A stretch of DNA of 64,000 bases from Paraburkholderia sp. PGU19 (GTDB taxonomy: Bacteria; Pseudomonadota; Gammaproteobacteria; Burkholderiales; Burkholderiaceae). The DNA is taken from contig NZ_AP023179.1 in the NCBI RefSeq assembly GCF_013426915.1, positions 1,798,001-1,862,000 of the forward strand. Reading direction: 5' to 3'. A program made the position numbers and the translations under genes. Below, piece after piece: positions 51,995 to 60,039 of the stretch; positions within the stretch are counted from its first letter, which is position 1, and each line of letters starts with the position of its first letter. The notes under the pieces were generated by a model, which had not been told where the DNA came from, searched no databases, and saw only the letters and a program-made list of their open reading frames with translations.

Positions 51995-52854
51995 CGCGAC
52001 AGTCGATGCAGCGCTCGATAAACGCACCGCGACGCGCGCTGATCGTGACGGCCGACGACTTCGGTCTGCATGTGCGGATCAACGAAGCCGTCGAGCGCGC
52101 GCATCTGCACGGTGTGCTGACGTCGGCGAGCCTGATGGTGTCCGCGCCCGCCTCGGCGGATGCCGTGCGCCGCGCGCACCTTTATCCGAGCTTGCGCGTC
52201 GGTTTGCATCTCGTGCTCGCGGACGGCGTCCCCATGCTCGCCACGCATCTGATTCCCGCGCTCGTCGACAAACATGGGCGGCTCGGCCACCGGATGGTGC
52301 GCAACGGCTTTCGCTTTTTCCTCCTTCCTGAAGTGCGGCGCCAGTTGAAGGCGGAAATCCGCGCGCAGTTTCAGGCCTTCGCACGCACTGGGCTTACGCT
52401 CGATCACGTCAATACGCACAAGCACTTTCATCTGCATCCGACGGTGCTCGCGCTGATTATCGAAGTGGGCAGCGAATATGGGCTGAAGGCGATGCGTTTG
52501 CCGTACGAGCCGGGCTCGCCTGCGTGGATCAGGCCGTGGATGGCACGCGTGCGCAAGCAGCTAGATAATGCAGGTATTGCACACAACGACTACGTGATCG
52601 GCATGTCGCAGACAGGACAAATGGACGAGGCGGTGCTGCTCGCCGCGCTTGCACGACTGCCGGAAGGCGTCGGCGAGATTTATTGCCATCCCGCCGTGGC
52701 CGGAGAGGGCGCGATCACGCCGACGATGCAGACGTACCGGCACAGCGACGAACTGGATGCACTGCTGTCCACGCGTGTCGCGTCGGCGATTGCCGCGAGC
52801 GGGGCGATCACGGGTGGTTTCGCCGACGTGTTCGCGCAGCAGTCTTACCTATGA
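51991..52854 (+). CDS. hpnK: HpnK, hopanoid deacetylase (ChbG/YdjC-like)
   Basis: 287 residues. The family metal site appears as IVTADDFGLHVRINEAVERAHL (Asp22-Asp23 first), then VNTHKHFHLHP, and EIYCHPA near the end. HpnK removes the N-acetyl group left by HpnI. It overlaps both hpnJ and hpnL by 4 bases, so the cluster is translationally coupled. Confidence 0.92.
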   Translation: MTRQSMQRSINAPRRALIVTADDFGLHVRINEAVERAHLHGVLTSASLMVSAPASADAVRRAHLYPSLRVGLHLVLADGVPMLATHLIPALVDKHGRLGHRMVRNGFRFFLLPEVRRQLKAEIRAQFQAFARTGLTLDHVNTHKHFHLHPTVLALIIEVGSEYGLKAMRLPYEPGSPAWIRPWMARVRKQLDNAGIAHNDYVIGMSQTGQMDEAVLLAALARLPEGVGEIYCHPAVAGEGAITPTMQTYRHSDELDALLSTRVASAIAASGAITGGFADVFAQQSYL

Positions 52855-53890
52855 TCAAGTGGCTCAAATGGCTGGGATTGCCCGCGGGCATCGCGGTGCT
52901 GATCGCATTGGCGTTGCACGGCGGCATCGACGACGTGCTGCACGCGATCCGTTCGGCAGGCTTCGCGCTGCTGTGGCTCGTGCCGCTGCATGCGCTGCCG
53001 TTGCTGCTGGATGCCCAGGCGTGGCGGCTTCTTCTCGGCAGAAGTGCGTCGCTCGCGTATCTGTGGTGGATCGCGACCGTGCGTGAGGCGGTGAGCCGGC
53101 TGCTGCCTGTCGCAAGCATCGGCGGGAGTTCGTCGGCGTGCGGCTCGCGCGCTGGAAGATCGACGACACGAGCATGGTGTGCGCGTCGGTGATCGTCGAG
53201 GTGCTGGTAACACTGGCCGTCCAGTATGTGTTCGCCGCGCTCGGGCTCGTGTTGATCGTCGCGCAGACGGGCCACGATGGTTTGCTCGCGACGGTCGGCG
53301 CGGCGTTGCTGCTGTCGTTGCCGCTGCCCGTCGTGGTGTTCCTGCTGCTCAGGCGCGGCGGGCTATTTCACGCGATCGAGCGCTGGTCCGCGCGTCTGCC
53401 GATGAGCGCGCACTGGAACGTCGAGCGCATCGGTGGCGCGCAGCTCGATACCGCGATCGATGCGTTGCTGCGTGAGCCGCGTCTGCTGCTGCGCGCGTTC
53501 GTCTGGCAGTTTGCCGGCTATCTGCTCGGCGCGTCGGAGGTGTATGTCGCGCTGTGGATGCTCGGGCATCCCGTGTCCATCGGCGGCGCGATCGCCGTCG
53601 AAGCGCTCACGCAGGCCGCGCGCCATGCGGCGTTCTTCGTGCCGTCGGGGCTCGGCGTGCAAGAGGCTGTCGTCGTGTTGCTTGCGCGAATGTTCGGCGT
53701 CGACGAGCAGGCGGCGCTGTCGCTTGCGCTCGTCAAGCGGATGCGCGAGGTCCTGTTCGGCTGTGTGGCGCTGGCATCGTGGCAGGCGGCAGAGCTCGTG
53801 CGCAACCGTGGCGGCGGTGTCGCAAGAAACCCTGCGCTGAGCCCTGTCGAGCATCGCGCGCAAGCCTCCGTGCGGCAGCGTTCTCGTTGA
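52851..53890 (+). CDS. hpnL: HpnL-like flippase-fold membrane protein (frameshifted in this assembly)
   Basis: The start ATG overlaps the hpnK stop. The first frame gives about 92 residues (MIKWLKWLGLPAGIAVLIALAL through SRLLPVASIGG). The second frame, from about 53126 to 53890, gives the rest of the polytopic protein (VRLARWKIDDTSMVCASVIVE onward). One extra G in the run at 53124-53126 would read GGEFVGVRLARW and restore about 346 residues. The fold is that of lysylphosphatidylglycerol synthetase/UPF0104 membrane proteins. HpnL is thought to move or handle hopanoids at the membrane. Confidence 0.82.
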
Positions 53891-54036
53891 TGCTCCTGTT
53901 CTTGATGCCACGCATGCTGTGCGTCGCGTGCGCGTGTTGCCGAATGCGAATCGCAATCAACTAGGTTCCGGAAATATTCGTGCCGATGTCATAGGCTGAA
54001 AGCCGGTTCCCTCGATTCGATTCAGAACGGCTGCGC

Positions 54037-54504
54037 ATGCCGCCCTTGTCAACGTCTCCGATCCGAACGCTCGACGCGCTCAAGCAAGCCGGCCTGCTAG
54101 GTACGGCTGCGCAGGTCGCCGTGCTCGACTATCTGCAACGCACGGAGCACGGCCATTTCAGCGCGGAAGAGATCCACCGCCGCATCGCTGCAGGCGGCGA
54201 ACGAATGAACCTGTCGACCACCTATCGCGTGCTCAGTCAGCTGGTGGAGGCGGGCTTCGTCGCGAACGTGCCGCTCGGCAAACATCACAGCCTCTACGAA
54301 CTGAACTCGGGCGAGGCGCACGATCATCTCGTATGCGTCGTGTGCGGGCGCGTCGAAGAGTTCTCCGACCCGAAGATCAATCGCCGGCGCATCGCGATCG
54401 CAAAGAAGTTCGGCTTGCGTATTGTCGGCAAGACGCTGGCGTTACACGGTGTGTGTGCGGATTGCGCGGCGCGCGCCCATCCACCGAGACCGCGTGCGAA
54501 GTGA
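54037..54504 (+). CDS. Fur-family transcriptional regulator
   Basis: 155 residues. A winged helix (NLSTTYRVLSQLVEAGFV) is followed by a dimerisation domain with HDHLVCVVCGRVEEF and a second Cys pair, GVCADC, which together form the structural zinc site. Key metal-sensing His/Glu residues are present. It could be Fur, Zur or PerR-like; no AT-rich Fur box is obvious nearby. It regulates iron, zinc or peroxide genes. Confidence 0.85.
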   Translation: MPPLSTSPIRTLDALKQAGLLGTAAQVAVLDYLQRTEHGHFSAEEIHRRIAAGGERMNLSTTYRVLSQLVEAGFVANVPLGKHHSLYELNSGEAHDHLVCVVCGRVEEFSDPKINRRRIAIAKKFGLRIVGKTLALHGVCADCAARAHPPRPRAK

Positions 54505-54652
54505 GCGTGGGACATCAGCGCAGGACATCAGCGCCGCGCCCGTTTGTGCGCGCTAGAAAGGAGTGTTGCCGCGCGCCCCGTTAATCCGCGGCGCGCGAAC
54601 AGCTAGAGTGTCTCTTGTGCGCGGTGCTTCCCTTCGCGCGCGAGAGAGCTTC

Positions 54653-54687
54653 CCCCGGTCGCCGCACCCGGCGCCCGGGGTTTTTTT
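54653..54687 (+). terminator. Rho-independent terminator, GC-rich with T7
   Basis: Outer stem CCCCGG/CCGGGG and inner stem CGCCG/CGGCG, directly followed by seven T. It lies about 150 bases after the Fur-family gene. Confidence 0.7.
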
Positions 54688-54720
54688 CGATTGCTCCGTT
54701 TTTTTGACGCGCGTAACGTG

Positions 54721-54750
54721 AGCTTGCCTCTTGAGAACAGGCGAGCTTTT
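54721..54750 (+). terminator. Second hairpin with T4 tail
   Basis: AGCTTGCCT pairs with AGGCGAGCT (one wobble) across a 9-base loop, then TTTT. Confidence 0.45.
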
Positions 54751-54754
54751 GTCG

Positions 54755-54796
54755 AGCCCCGCGCCGCTCCGATCACGTCCGGCCGGGGCTTCTTTT
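54755..54796 (+). terminator. Third hairpin with T-rich tail
   Basis: AGCCCCG pairs with CGGGGCT (54784-54790), followed by TCTTTTA. It lies about 115 bases ahead of the carbonic anhydrase gene, so it may attenuate that gene or end a small transcript. Confidence 0.45.
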
Positions 54797-54912
54797 ATGG
54801 CGTCTCTCCGTTCGCGCGCCGTGGCCTCAGCGCGCGTGACTGCCCGCTGACGCATTCCCGTCGTACACTCCCTGATCCATGATCCAGCCGCGCTGCGAAG
54901 GGGGACAGCCTC

Positions 54913-55617
54913 ATGTCGGACGATACGCTCAACACCAGACGGGTTCGCGACCCGGCAAAGTCGGACCTGCTGCATCTGCTGGACGGCGTCGAGCAGTTCA
55001 GCGACGAGGTGTTTCCCGCCACCCAGGCGCTATTTGAAAGTCTCGCGCAAGGTCAGGCGCCGCATACGCTGTTCATCACCTGTGCTGACTCGCGTGTCTC
55101 GCCGGAAATGATTACGCAAACGCATCCGGGCGAGCTCTTCGTGTGCCGCAATATCGGTAATATCGTCCCCGCTTACGGCGAAATGCTGGGCGGCGTATCG
55201 GCCGTCGTCGAGTACGCGGTGCTTGCGCTGAACGTGCGGCAGATCGTGGTGTGCGGACATAGCGACTGCGGCGCGATGCGCGGCCTCGCGGGCACCGCGC
55301 CGATGACAGCGGAAGACATGCCGACCGTCAATGCGTGGCTGCGCAATGCGGAGACGGCGCGCAGCGTCGTGCAGGCGCGCGAGGTCGACAGCGATCATCT
55401 CGTGCAGGCACTCGTCGAGGAGAACATCCGGCTGCAACTGATGCATCTGCGCACGCATCCGTCCGTCGCCGGGCGGCTCGCGCAAAAGCGCCTCGATGTC
55501 CAGGGCTGGGTGTATGACATCGGGCATGGGCGCGTTTCGGTGTTCAACGAAAACGACGACCGCTTTGAAAGTCTGGGCGAAGCGCGCACGCGGATTCAGC
55601 GGGAGCAGGGCGGTTGA
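54913..55617 (+). CDS. Beta-class carbonic anhydrase
   Basis: 234 residues. The zinc and dyad residues are complete: CADSRV (Cys57, Asp59, Arg61) and CGHSDCGAM (His116, Cys119). It interconverts CO2 and bicarbonate. The length is normal for the plant-like bacterial clade. It is convergent with the MocR gene, 30 bases apart. Confidence 0.94.
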   Translation: MSDDTLNTRRVRDPAKSDLLHLLDGVEQFSDEVFPATQALFESLAQGQAPHTLFITCADSRVSPEMITQTHPGELFVCRNIGNIVPAYGEMLGGVSAVVEYAVLALNVRQIVVCGHSDCGAMRGLAGTAPMTAEDMPTVNAWLRNAETARSVVQAREVDSDHLVQALVEENIRLQLMHLRTHPSVAGRLAQKRLDVQGWVYDIGHGRVSVFNENDDRFESLGEARTRIQREQGG

Positions 55618-55647
55618 CCGCACCGGGCGCGGTGCGGTCGTTTCGCT

Positions 55648-57054
55648 TCAATCGCTCATTGCCGCCGCGCGCCGCAGAAATCCCAGCGCCCGCTCGTTGT
55701 CGAGATACGCGGTGTTGAACCGGACCCACGGCGTCACCTCGCCGTGCGGCCGGTAGTAGCTGCCCGGCTGCACGGTGATGCCGGCGCGAGCCGCCTCGGC
55801 GACGAACACATCCGAATTCGGCACGCCCGGCACGCGCGCCCACACCAGCGTGCCGCCGCACGGCTCGTCGAACACTTGCCAGCCGATGCCATTGAGCAAT
55901 TCCACCGCGGTCGAAATGGCGCCATTCACGCGTCGCCGCAGCCTTTCCAGATGCTTGCGATACGTGCCGCGCTCGAGCAGCGCGGCTACGACGCGCTCGC
56001 TAAAGCGCGTGCCACCGAGGCTGGTGAGCGCCTTCACTTCGACGAAGTGCTTGACCAACCCCGCTTCGGCGGCGATATAGCCGAGCCGTAGCGACGACGA
56101 CAGGCTCTTCGAAAACCCGCCGATATACACGACGCGCGTCAGCCGGTCGAGCGACGCGAGACGTTGCGTGGGAATCGCCTGGAAATCCGCGTAGACGTCG
56201 TCTTCGACGATCATGAAGTCGTGTTCCTGCGCAAGTTGCAGCAGCCGGAAGCCGACGTGCGGCGCGACGTTCGTGCCCGTCGGATTGTGAAAGACCGTGT
56301 TGATGAAAAAGAGCTTCGGCCGATGCTCCTTCAGCAGCGCCTCGACGGCTTCGACATCCGGCCCGCTCGACAGGCGCGGCACGCCGACCAGCTCGATACC
56401 CTGCAGCTTGAGCAGCCCGAACAGGTTGAAGTAGCCGGGATCTTCGACGAACACGGTATCGCCGGGCTTGAGCAGCATCCGCACGACGAGATCGAGCGCC
56501 TCGCTCGCACTGTTCGTCACCATGATGTTCTGTGGCTCCGCCGCCACGCCGACGAAGGCCAGACGCTGCTCGATCTGCAGCCGCAACACCGGATCGCCTT
56601 GTGGAATCGCGTAGTCGATCAGACTGCGCGCGTCCGTGCGTGACGCCTGACGGATCGCCTGGGCAATGCCTTCGACGTCGCGCCACGCCTCGGGAATGAA
56701 ACCGATCGACAGGTTCAGCACCTCGTCGGGCCGCTCGAACTGCCGCAGGATCTGATCGGATTCGGGCGTCGCGCGGATTGCGTCGAGCCCGCGCGTGGCG
56801 CGCGGCGCCTTTTCGAACTGTTCGGCGACGTAGTAGCCGGAACCGTGCTTGGGCTGCAGCAGGCCGCGCGTGGCGAGCCGGTCGTAGGCCTCGATGACGG
56901 GAAAGCGGCTGATGTTGTGCTCGGCCGCGAACTTGCGGATAGACGGCAGGCGCATGCCGACGCGCAGTTCGCGCGACAGGATCAGCGCTTCGACCTGACC
57001 GACGATCTGTTCCGTCAGCGGGGTAGCCGTTGCGACGTCGAGGGTGATCTTCAT
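55648..57054 (-). CDS. MocR-type regulator (GntR winged helix fused to aminotransferase-like domain)
   Basis: 468 residues from the ATG preceded by AGGGAGG; earlier starts up to 57090 are unlikely. A GntR helix-turn-helix covers residues 1-70 (ILSRELRVGMRLPSIRKFA). The rest is a fold-type I aminotransferase-like domain with VTNSASEALDLVVRMLL, NTVFHNPTG, and the PLP Lys in GGFSKSLSSSLRLG. MocR proteins bind PLP and a metabolite and usually control a divergent neighbour. Here that neighbour is the peptide/HDO/aminotransferase operon. Confidence 0.92.
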   Translation of the reverse strand: MKITLDVATATPLTEQIVGQVEALILSRELRVGMRLPSIRKFAAEHNISRFPVIEAYDRLATRGLLQPKHGSGYYVAEQFEKAPRATRGLDAIRATPESDQILRQFERPDEVLNLSIGFIPEAWRDVEGIAQAIRQASRTDARSLIDYAIPQGDPVLRLQIEQRLAFVGVAAEPQNIMVTNSASEALDLVVRMLLKPGDTVFVEDPGYFNLFGLLKLQGIELVGVPRLSSGPDVEAVEALLKEHRPKLFFINTVFHNPTGTNVAPHVGFRLLQLAQEHDFMIVEDDVYADFQAIPTQRLASLDRLTRVVYIGGFSKSLSSSLRLGYIAAEAGLVKHFVEVKALTSLGGTRFSERVVAALLERGTYRKHLERLRRRVNGAISTAVELLNGIGWQVFDEPCGGTLVWARVPGVPNSDVFVAEAARAGITVQPGSYYRPHGEVTPWVRFNTAYLDNERALGFLRRAAAMSD

Positions 57055-57120
57055 TCGCCTCCCTGTCGACCAGAGCTGGCGCGCTAGCACCTTACTTTGG
57101 TCCCATCAAGATGATTGCTC

Positions 57121-57324
57121 TGAAAGTGTTCATGCGAGTTTGCCGAACACTTCACGCAAATTGATCGAAAGTGTTCATTCCAGTTATCGCAGTTTACCGG
57201 AACAATAGGTCCAACGAGTTAGTTTGTTTGCATGAATTTTTAAGTGAAATTCTCGGTAAATCAGTGGGTTAGTTTGAATTCGATGAATTCCTCGAACATT
57301 GGCAAAAACGAGCGAACACTTTAT
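57121..57324. promoter_or_regulatory. Four AAAGTGTTC-type boxes, candidate MocR operators
   Basis: Box 1 GAAAGTGTTCAT at 57122-57133 and box 3 at 57167-57178 are identical direct repeats 45 bases apart. Boxes 2 (GAACACTTCA, 57145-57154) and 4 (GAACACTTTAT, 57314-57324) are inverted. MocR regulators usually bind repeated half-sites in the divergent region, and these are the only such repeats here. Confidence 0.6.
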
Positions 57325-57390
57325 CTGATTCCGCAAAAACGGAACTGTACGAACTGAATTTCCGAGGCCGTGCAATAAAAGATACGACCC

Positions 57391-57424
57391 AGCAGAACCT
57401 GAGAGAAAGCAGAACCTGAGAGAA
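57391..57424. repeat. Perfect tandem 17-base repeat in the operon leader
   Basis: AGCAGAACCTGAGAGAA occurs twice back to back (57391-57407 and 57408-57424). The core CAGAACCTGAGAGA also occurs once at the other end of the operon (63856-63869), in the same orientation. Confidence 0.7.
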
Positions 57425-57489
57425 ACAACGAACGGCGGCCATTGACGAGAATCCGGCTGGACCGCCCAGAGCTACATCGACCTTCAGGC

Positions 57490-57520
57490 GCGCTCCCTTT
57501 TGCGGGAGCGCACGTTTTGT
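57490..57520 (+). terminator. Leader terminator or attenuator hairpin
   Basis: A perfect 8-bp stem GCGCTCCC/GGGAGCGC with a 6-base loop, followed by ACGTTTTGTT. It lies about 340 bases upstream of the peptide gene, so it could end a short leader transcript. Confidence 0.5.
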
Positions 57521-57855
57521 TCGTCGAAAGCGTCTGGCTGCGGCGTCAGTCCGACACTCGGGCACGCATTCGGTAACCGCGCGCGAGGCTGCGATCGGCG
57601 GCATCGGGCCGATAAAACAACACATACGTCTGACTGCGCCGGAGCGGCCGGGAAGCCGCGCCAGGCGACAGATCCACGGCGGAGAACGGGGCTACAAGTT
57701 AAGCCTGTTGCGCTCATCGGCCTGCCGCCATTGGCGAGGCGATGCTGCCCGCCACACGGCTTTGGGTTTCTGGCTCCGGGTGTGAAAGAACTGGCCACGG
57801 TGGTGGACAGCTTGTTAAGCAGTGCAGAGTTAACGCCAACCCCAAGGAGATTGAG

Positions 57856-58002
57856 ATGACGACCCAAGTGCAGGTTCAGCAAGCGCAGCCGCAACAACAA
57901 ACGCAGGCGCAGTCGCAAACGGACAGGCAAGACGACAAGAAAATCACTGTCGTGGTCAAGCCGCGCAAGGCGCGTCCCGTCCTGATCCCGGTTCACCTGT
58001 GA
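57856..58002 (+). CDS. Candidate RiPP precursor peptide, 48 residues
   Basis: The ATG follows CCAAGGAG by 7 bases, a strong ribosome-binding site. The first 25 residues contain 12 Gln (for example QVQVQQAQPQQQTQAQ). A predicted beta-strand KKITVVV (residues 28-34) is followed by a cationic, Pro-containing tail KPRKARPVLIPVHL ending in His-Leu. There is no signal peptide, Cys, Ser/Thr-rich core or Gly-Gly cleavage site. It opens an operon of RRE-HDO proteins, an aminotransferase and an exporter. The beta-strand is suited to docking on an RRE domain, and the C-terminal segment is the likely core. This is inference from layout. Confidence 0.75.
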   Translation: MTTQVQVQQAQPQQQTQAQSQTDRQDDKKITVVVKPRKARPVLIPVHL

Positions 58003-58048
58003 TGAACGCGCCGGCACCGTTGCGTGCCGGCCACGAACGGAGGCCGTC

Positions 58049-59037
58049 GTGATGGACGACATTTTTGAACCACAGGCGTTTGTGCTGGCGGGGAAGTGTC
58101 TCAGCACGTCGCCTTCGCTCGTCATCGAAGACGACGAGCATCAATATGAATTTCCGGCGCCCGTCGAAGGTGAAGACGCGGCGTCCCTGATCCGCGCGCT
58201 GCGCTCCGGCGTCAAGGCGGAGGAAGTGATCTCCCGCTATTCGCCGTACGAACAGAAAGTGTTCGACCGTCTGAAGGAGCTGCAACTGGTGCGCGCGGTG
58301 AAACCCGCGCTGGCCCGCAGTGGCCTCGACGTGCTGCTCGAACTCGAAGATCTCGCCAACGATCTGCTGTATCGCACGCTCTATACGAACGTGTTCTGGG
58401 AAAAGTGCGCGTCCGCGAGCACGGGCGCTGACATTCCCTCAATGTGATCCACGGGATGATCGTGGAGAACTACCATTTCCTGTTCCGCGAAAGCTATTTC
58501 GACGCGCCCGTTCTGTCGTATGTCGCCAATACGGGCGTGCGGCTGTCGATGAACGAGTTCTACGCGGAAGAGTACGGGCACGACGAACTGTTGCTCAAGG
58601 CGCTGACCACGCTCGGCGTCACGCGTGAGGATCTCGCGCGCACGGTGCCGCTGCCGCAAACCATGGCGCTGTGTAACTCGCTGGCTTTCTGGGCACATAG
58701 CGACCCGCTGTTCTTCTTTTCGACGCTCGGCATTCTCGAAGGCAAGGACATCAAGCAGGATTCCTTCCTCGACGCCGCATATCGGATCGGCGTCGATCCC
58801 GTTTTGCTCAAGCCCGTGAAAGCGCATTCCGACATCAACCTGAACGGCGGCCACGGCAGCCTCACGCGCAAGATCTTCTCGCGAATTCCCGCCATCGCCG
58901 ATGCGGACGTGCGGCGCATGCGCGCGCAAACGCATCTGTTCATCGAACTGTACGACCAGTTCTATACGGGCATCTGGGAACACTATTCGACGTCCCCGGC
59001 GCTGTTGCGCACACTCGACGTCGACGGGGAGGCATGA
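58049..59037 (+). CDS. RRE-HDO fusion 1: precursor-binding-like domain plus heme-oxygenase-like diiron oxygenase (frameshifted in this assembly)
   Basis: Start GTG at 58049, or ATG at 58052, after CGGAGG. Residues 1-95 look like a PqqD/RRE winged helix: a beta-hairpin (SLVIEDDEHQYEF), then ASLIRALRSGVKAEEVISRY and VFDRLKELQLV. The HDO part has MIVENYHFLFR, YAEEYGHDELLLKAL and HSDINLNGGH. The frame breaks at about 58436-58438: DIPSM-stop in one frame, LNVIHGMIVENYHF in the other. One extra C restores about 329 residues. The third helix has Asn where the sister proteins have Glu (HSDINLNGGH versus HATINDEFDH), which may alter metal binding. Overlaps gene 2 by 4 bases. Confidence 0.75.
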
Positions 59038-60031
59038 TGCAGGCCACGACCGCAGCAGATCTTTTCGCCGCGCCGCGCTTTCGTCCCGGCGTGCAGCTGA
59101 TCGAAGAGCACAACGGCCTGACGCTCGACTATCGCGAGCAATCGTGTTCTGTCGTCGCCGACAGCCAGGGCGCGCTCAAGGCGTTCGTCGATTCGCTCCG
59201 GCGCGGCGACACGTCGATCCCCGAACTGAAGCGCCGTCATCCGGAGCTTGCGTCTGAAGTCGACGGGCTGCTCGAGGAGTTCGACCGGCTCGGCCTGTTG
59301 ACCGAAAGCGCGTTTCCCGCGCCTCGAGGCTGTCTGTCGGGCGAGGAGTTCTATCACCGGCTCAGAAAGTTCGCCGCCGAAACGATCGAGGCGAATTCGA
59401 CCTCGCGTCTGTATCAGGGCTGTGCGACCGCACGTTGCCGAAGAGCGCGCTGATCGGCTATGCGCTCGAATATTTCTATATCGTGCGCGAGGCGCCGGGT
59501 CTGATTGCGCCTTCACTCGCCCATGCCGAACCCGTCAAGGTGCAGAAGCTGCTGCAAGGCTTTCTCGCCTCGGAGCTGAATCACGACGACATGCTGCGGC
59601 AGTCGCTGCAGGCCGTTTCCATCCGCACCGACAATCTCGACTATCTGGTGCCGCTGCCCGCCACGTTCGCGCTGTGCGCGTCTTTGGGCGTGTATGCGCG
59701 CCAGCATCCGTTGAGCTTCAAGTCGCTGCTGTTCCTGTTCGAGCAGCCGAGCGTGAGCTTTCATATCGAACTGGCGAACTATTGCCGCGAGACGGGCATC
59801 CCGGAAGGCTTCTGGCGTCCGATCGCCCGTCACGCGACGATCAACGACGAGTTCGATCACGAAGACATTTCGCTCAGCCTGCTTGCCGAAATCGAGGCCA
59901 TCTCGCCTGAAGAGCAGATGACGGTCAGGAAGCACGTGATGCTCGCCATCGAAACCATGGTGCTGCAGGAGAACCAGATTCTCGATTTCTACGGCCGCCA
60001 GCCCGTCGTCAAACCGCGCATCTTCGCCTGA
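59034..60031 (+). CDS. RRE-HDO fusion 2 (frameshifted in this assembly)
   Basis: Start at the ATG overlapping the previous stop. Residues 15-95 have the clearest RRE/PqqD-like pattern of the three: VQLIEEHNGLTLDYREQSC (hairpin) then GALKAFVDSLRRGDTSIPEL and VDGLLEEFDRLGLL. The HDO part carries IGYALEYFYIVREA, FLASELNHDDMLRQSL and HATINDEFDHEDI. In helix 1 the His of copies 1 and 3 is replaced by Phe-Tyr (EYFY). The frame breaks near 59419-59421: one extra base gives LYQGLCDRTLPKSALIGYALEY and restores about 332 residues. It ends 8 bases before gene 3. Confidence 0.75.
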
Positions 60032-60039
60032 GAGCCGTC

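Larger units (their letters stand above)
54505..54912. other. 408-base gap with three terminator-like hairpins in series
   Basis: No gene is supported. Between 54653 and 54796 three hairpins, each followed by T-rich sequence, occur one after another. This is more than the single upstream gene needs. A small RNA or a layered terminator is possible. Confidence 0.5.
57055..57855. other. 801-base regulatory region between MocR gene and peptide operon
   Basis: The left half (57070-57390) is AT-richer and holds four AAAGTGTTC boxes. It is followed by a 17-base tandem repeat (57391-57424) and a GC hairpin with a T-rich tail (57490-57520). No gene is supported; minus-strand frames there are not protein-like. 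The long leader suggests control both of initiation and of read-through. Confidence 0.6.

Noticed and set aside
57391..57424. Glycine riboswitch on the minus strand (CTCTCAGG word)
   Set aside because: Only the short 3' word matches; the GGAGAG and GCCGAAGG parts and tandem aptamer architecture are missing, and the gene on that strand is a MocR regulator.
58049..60031. Four separate small genes instead of two frameshifted HDO genes
   Set aside because: The halves join end to end into the same RRE-HDO architecture as the intact third copy, and the half-genes have no ribosome-binding sites of their own at the joins.
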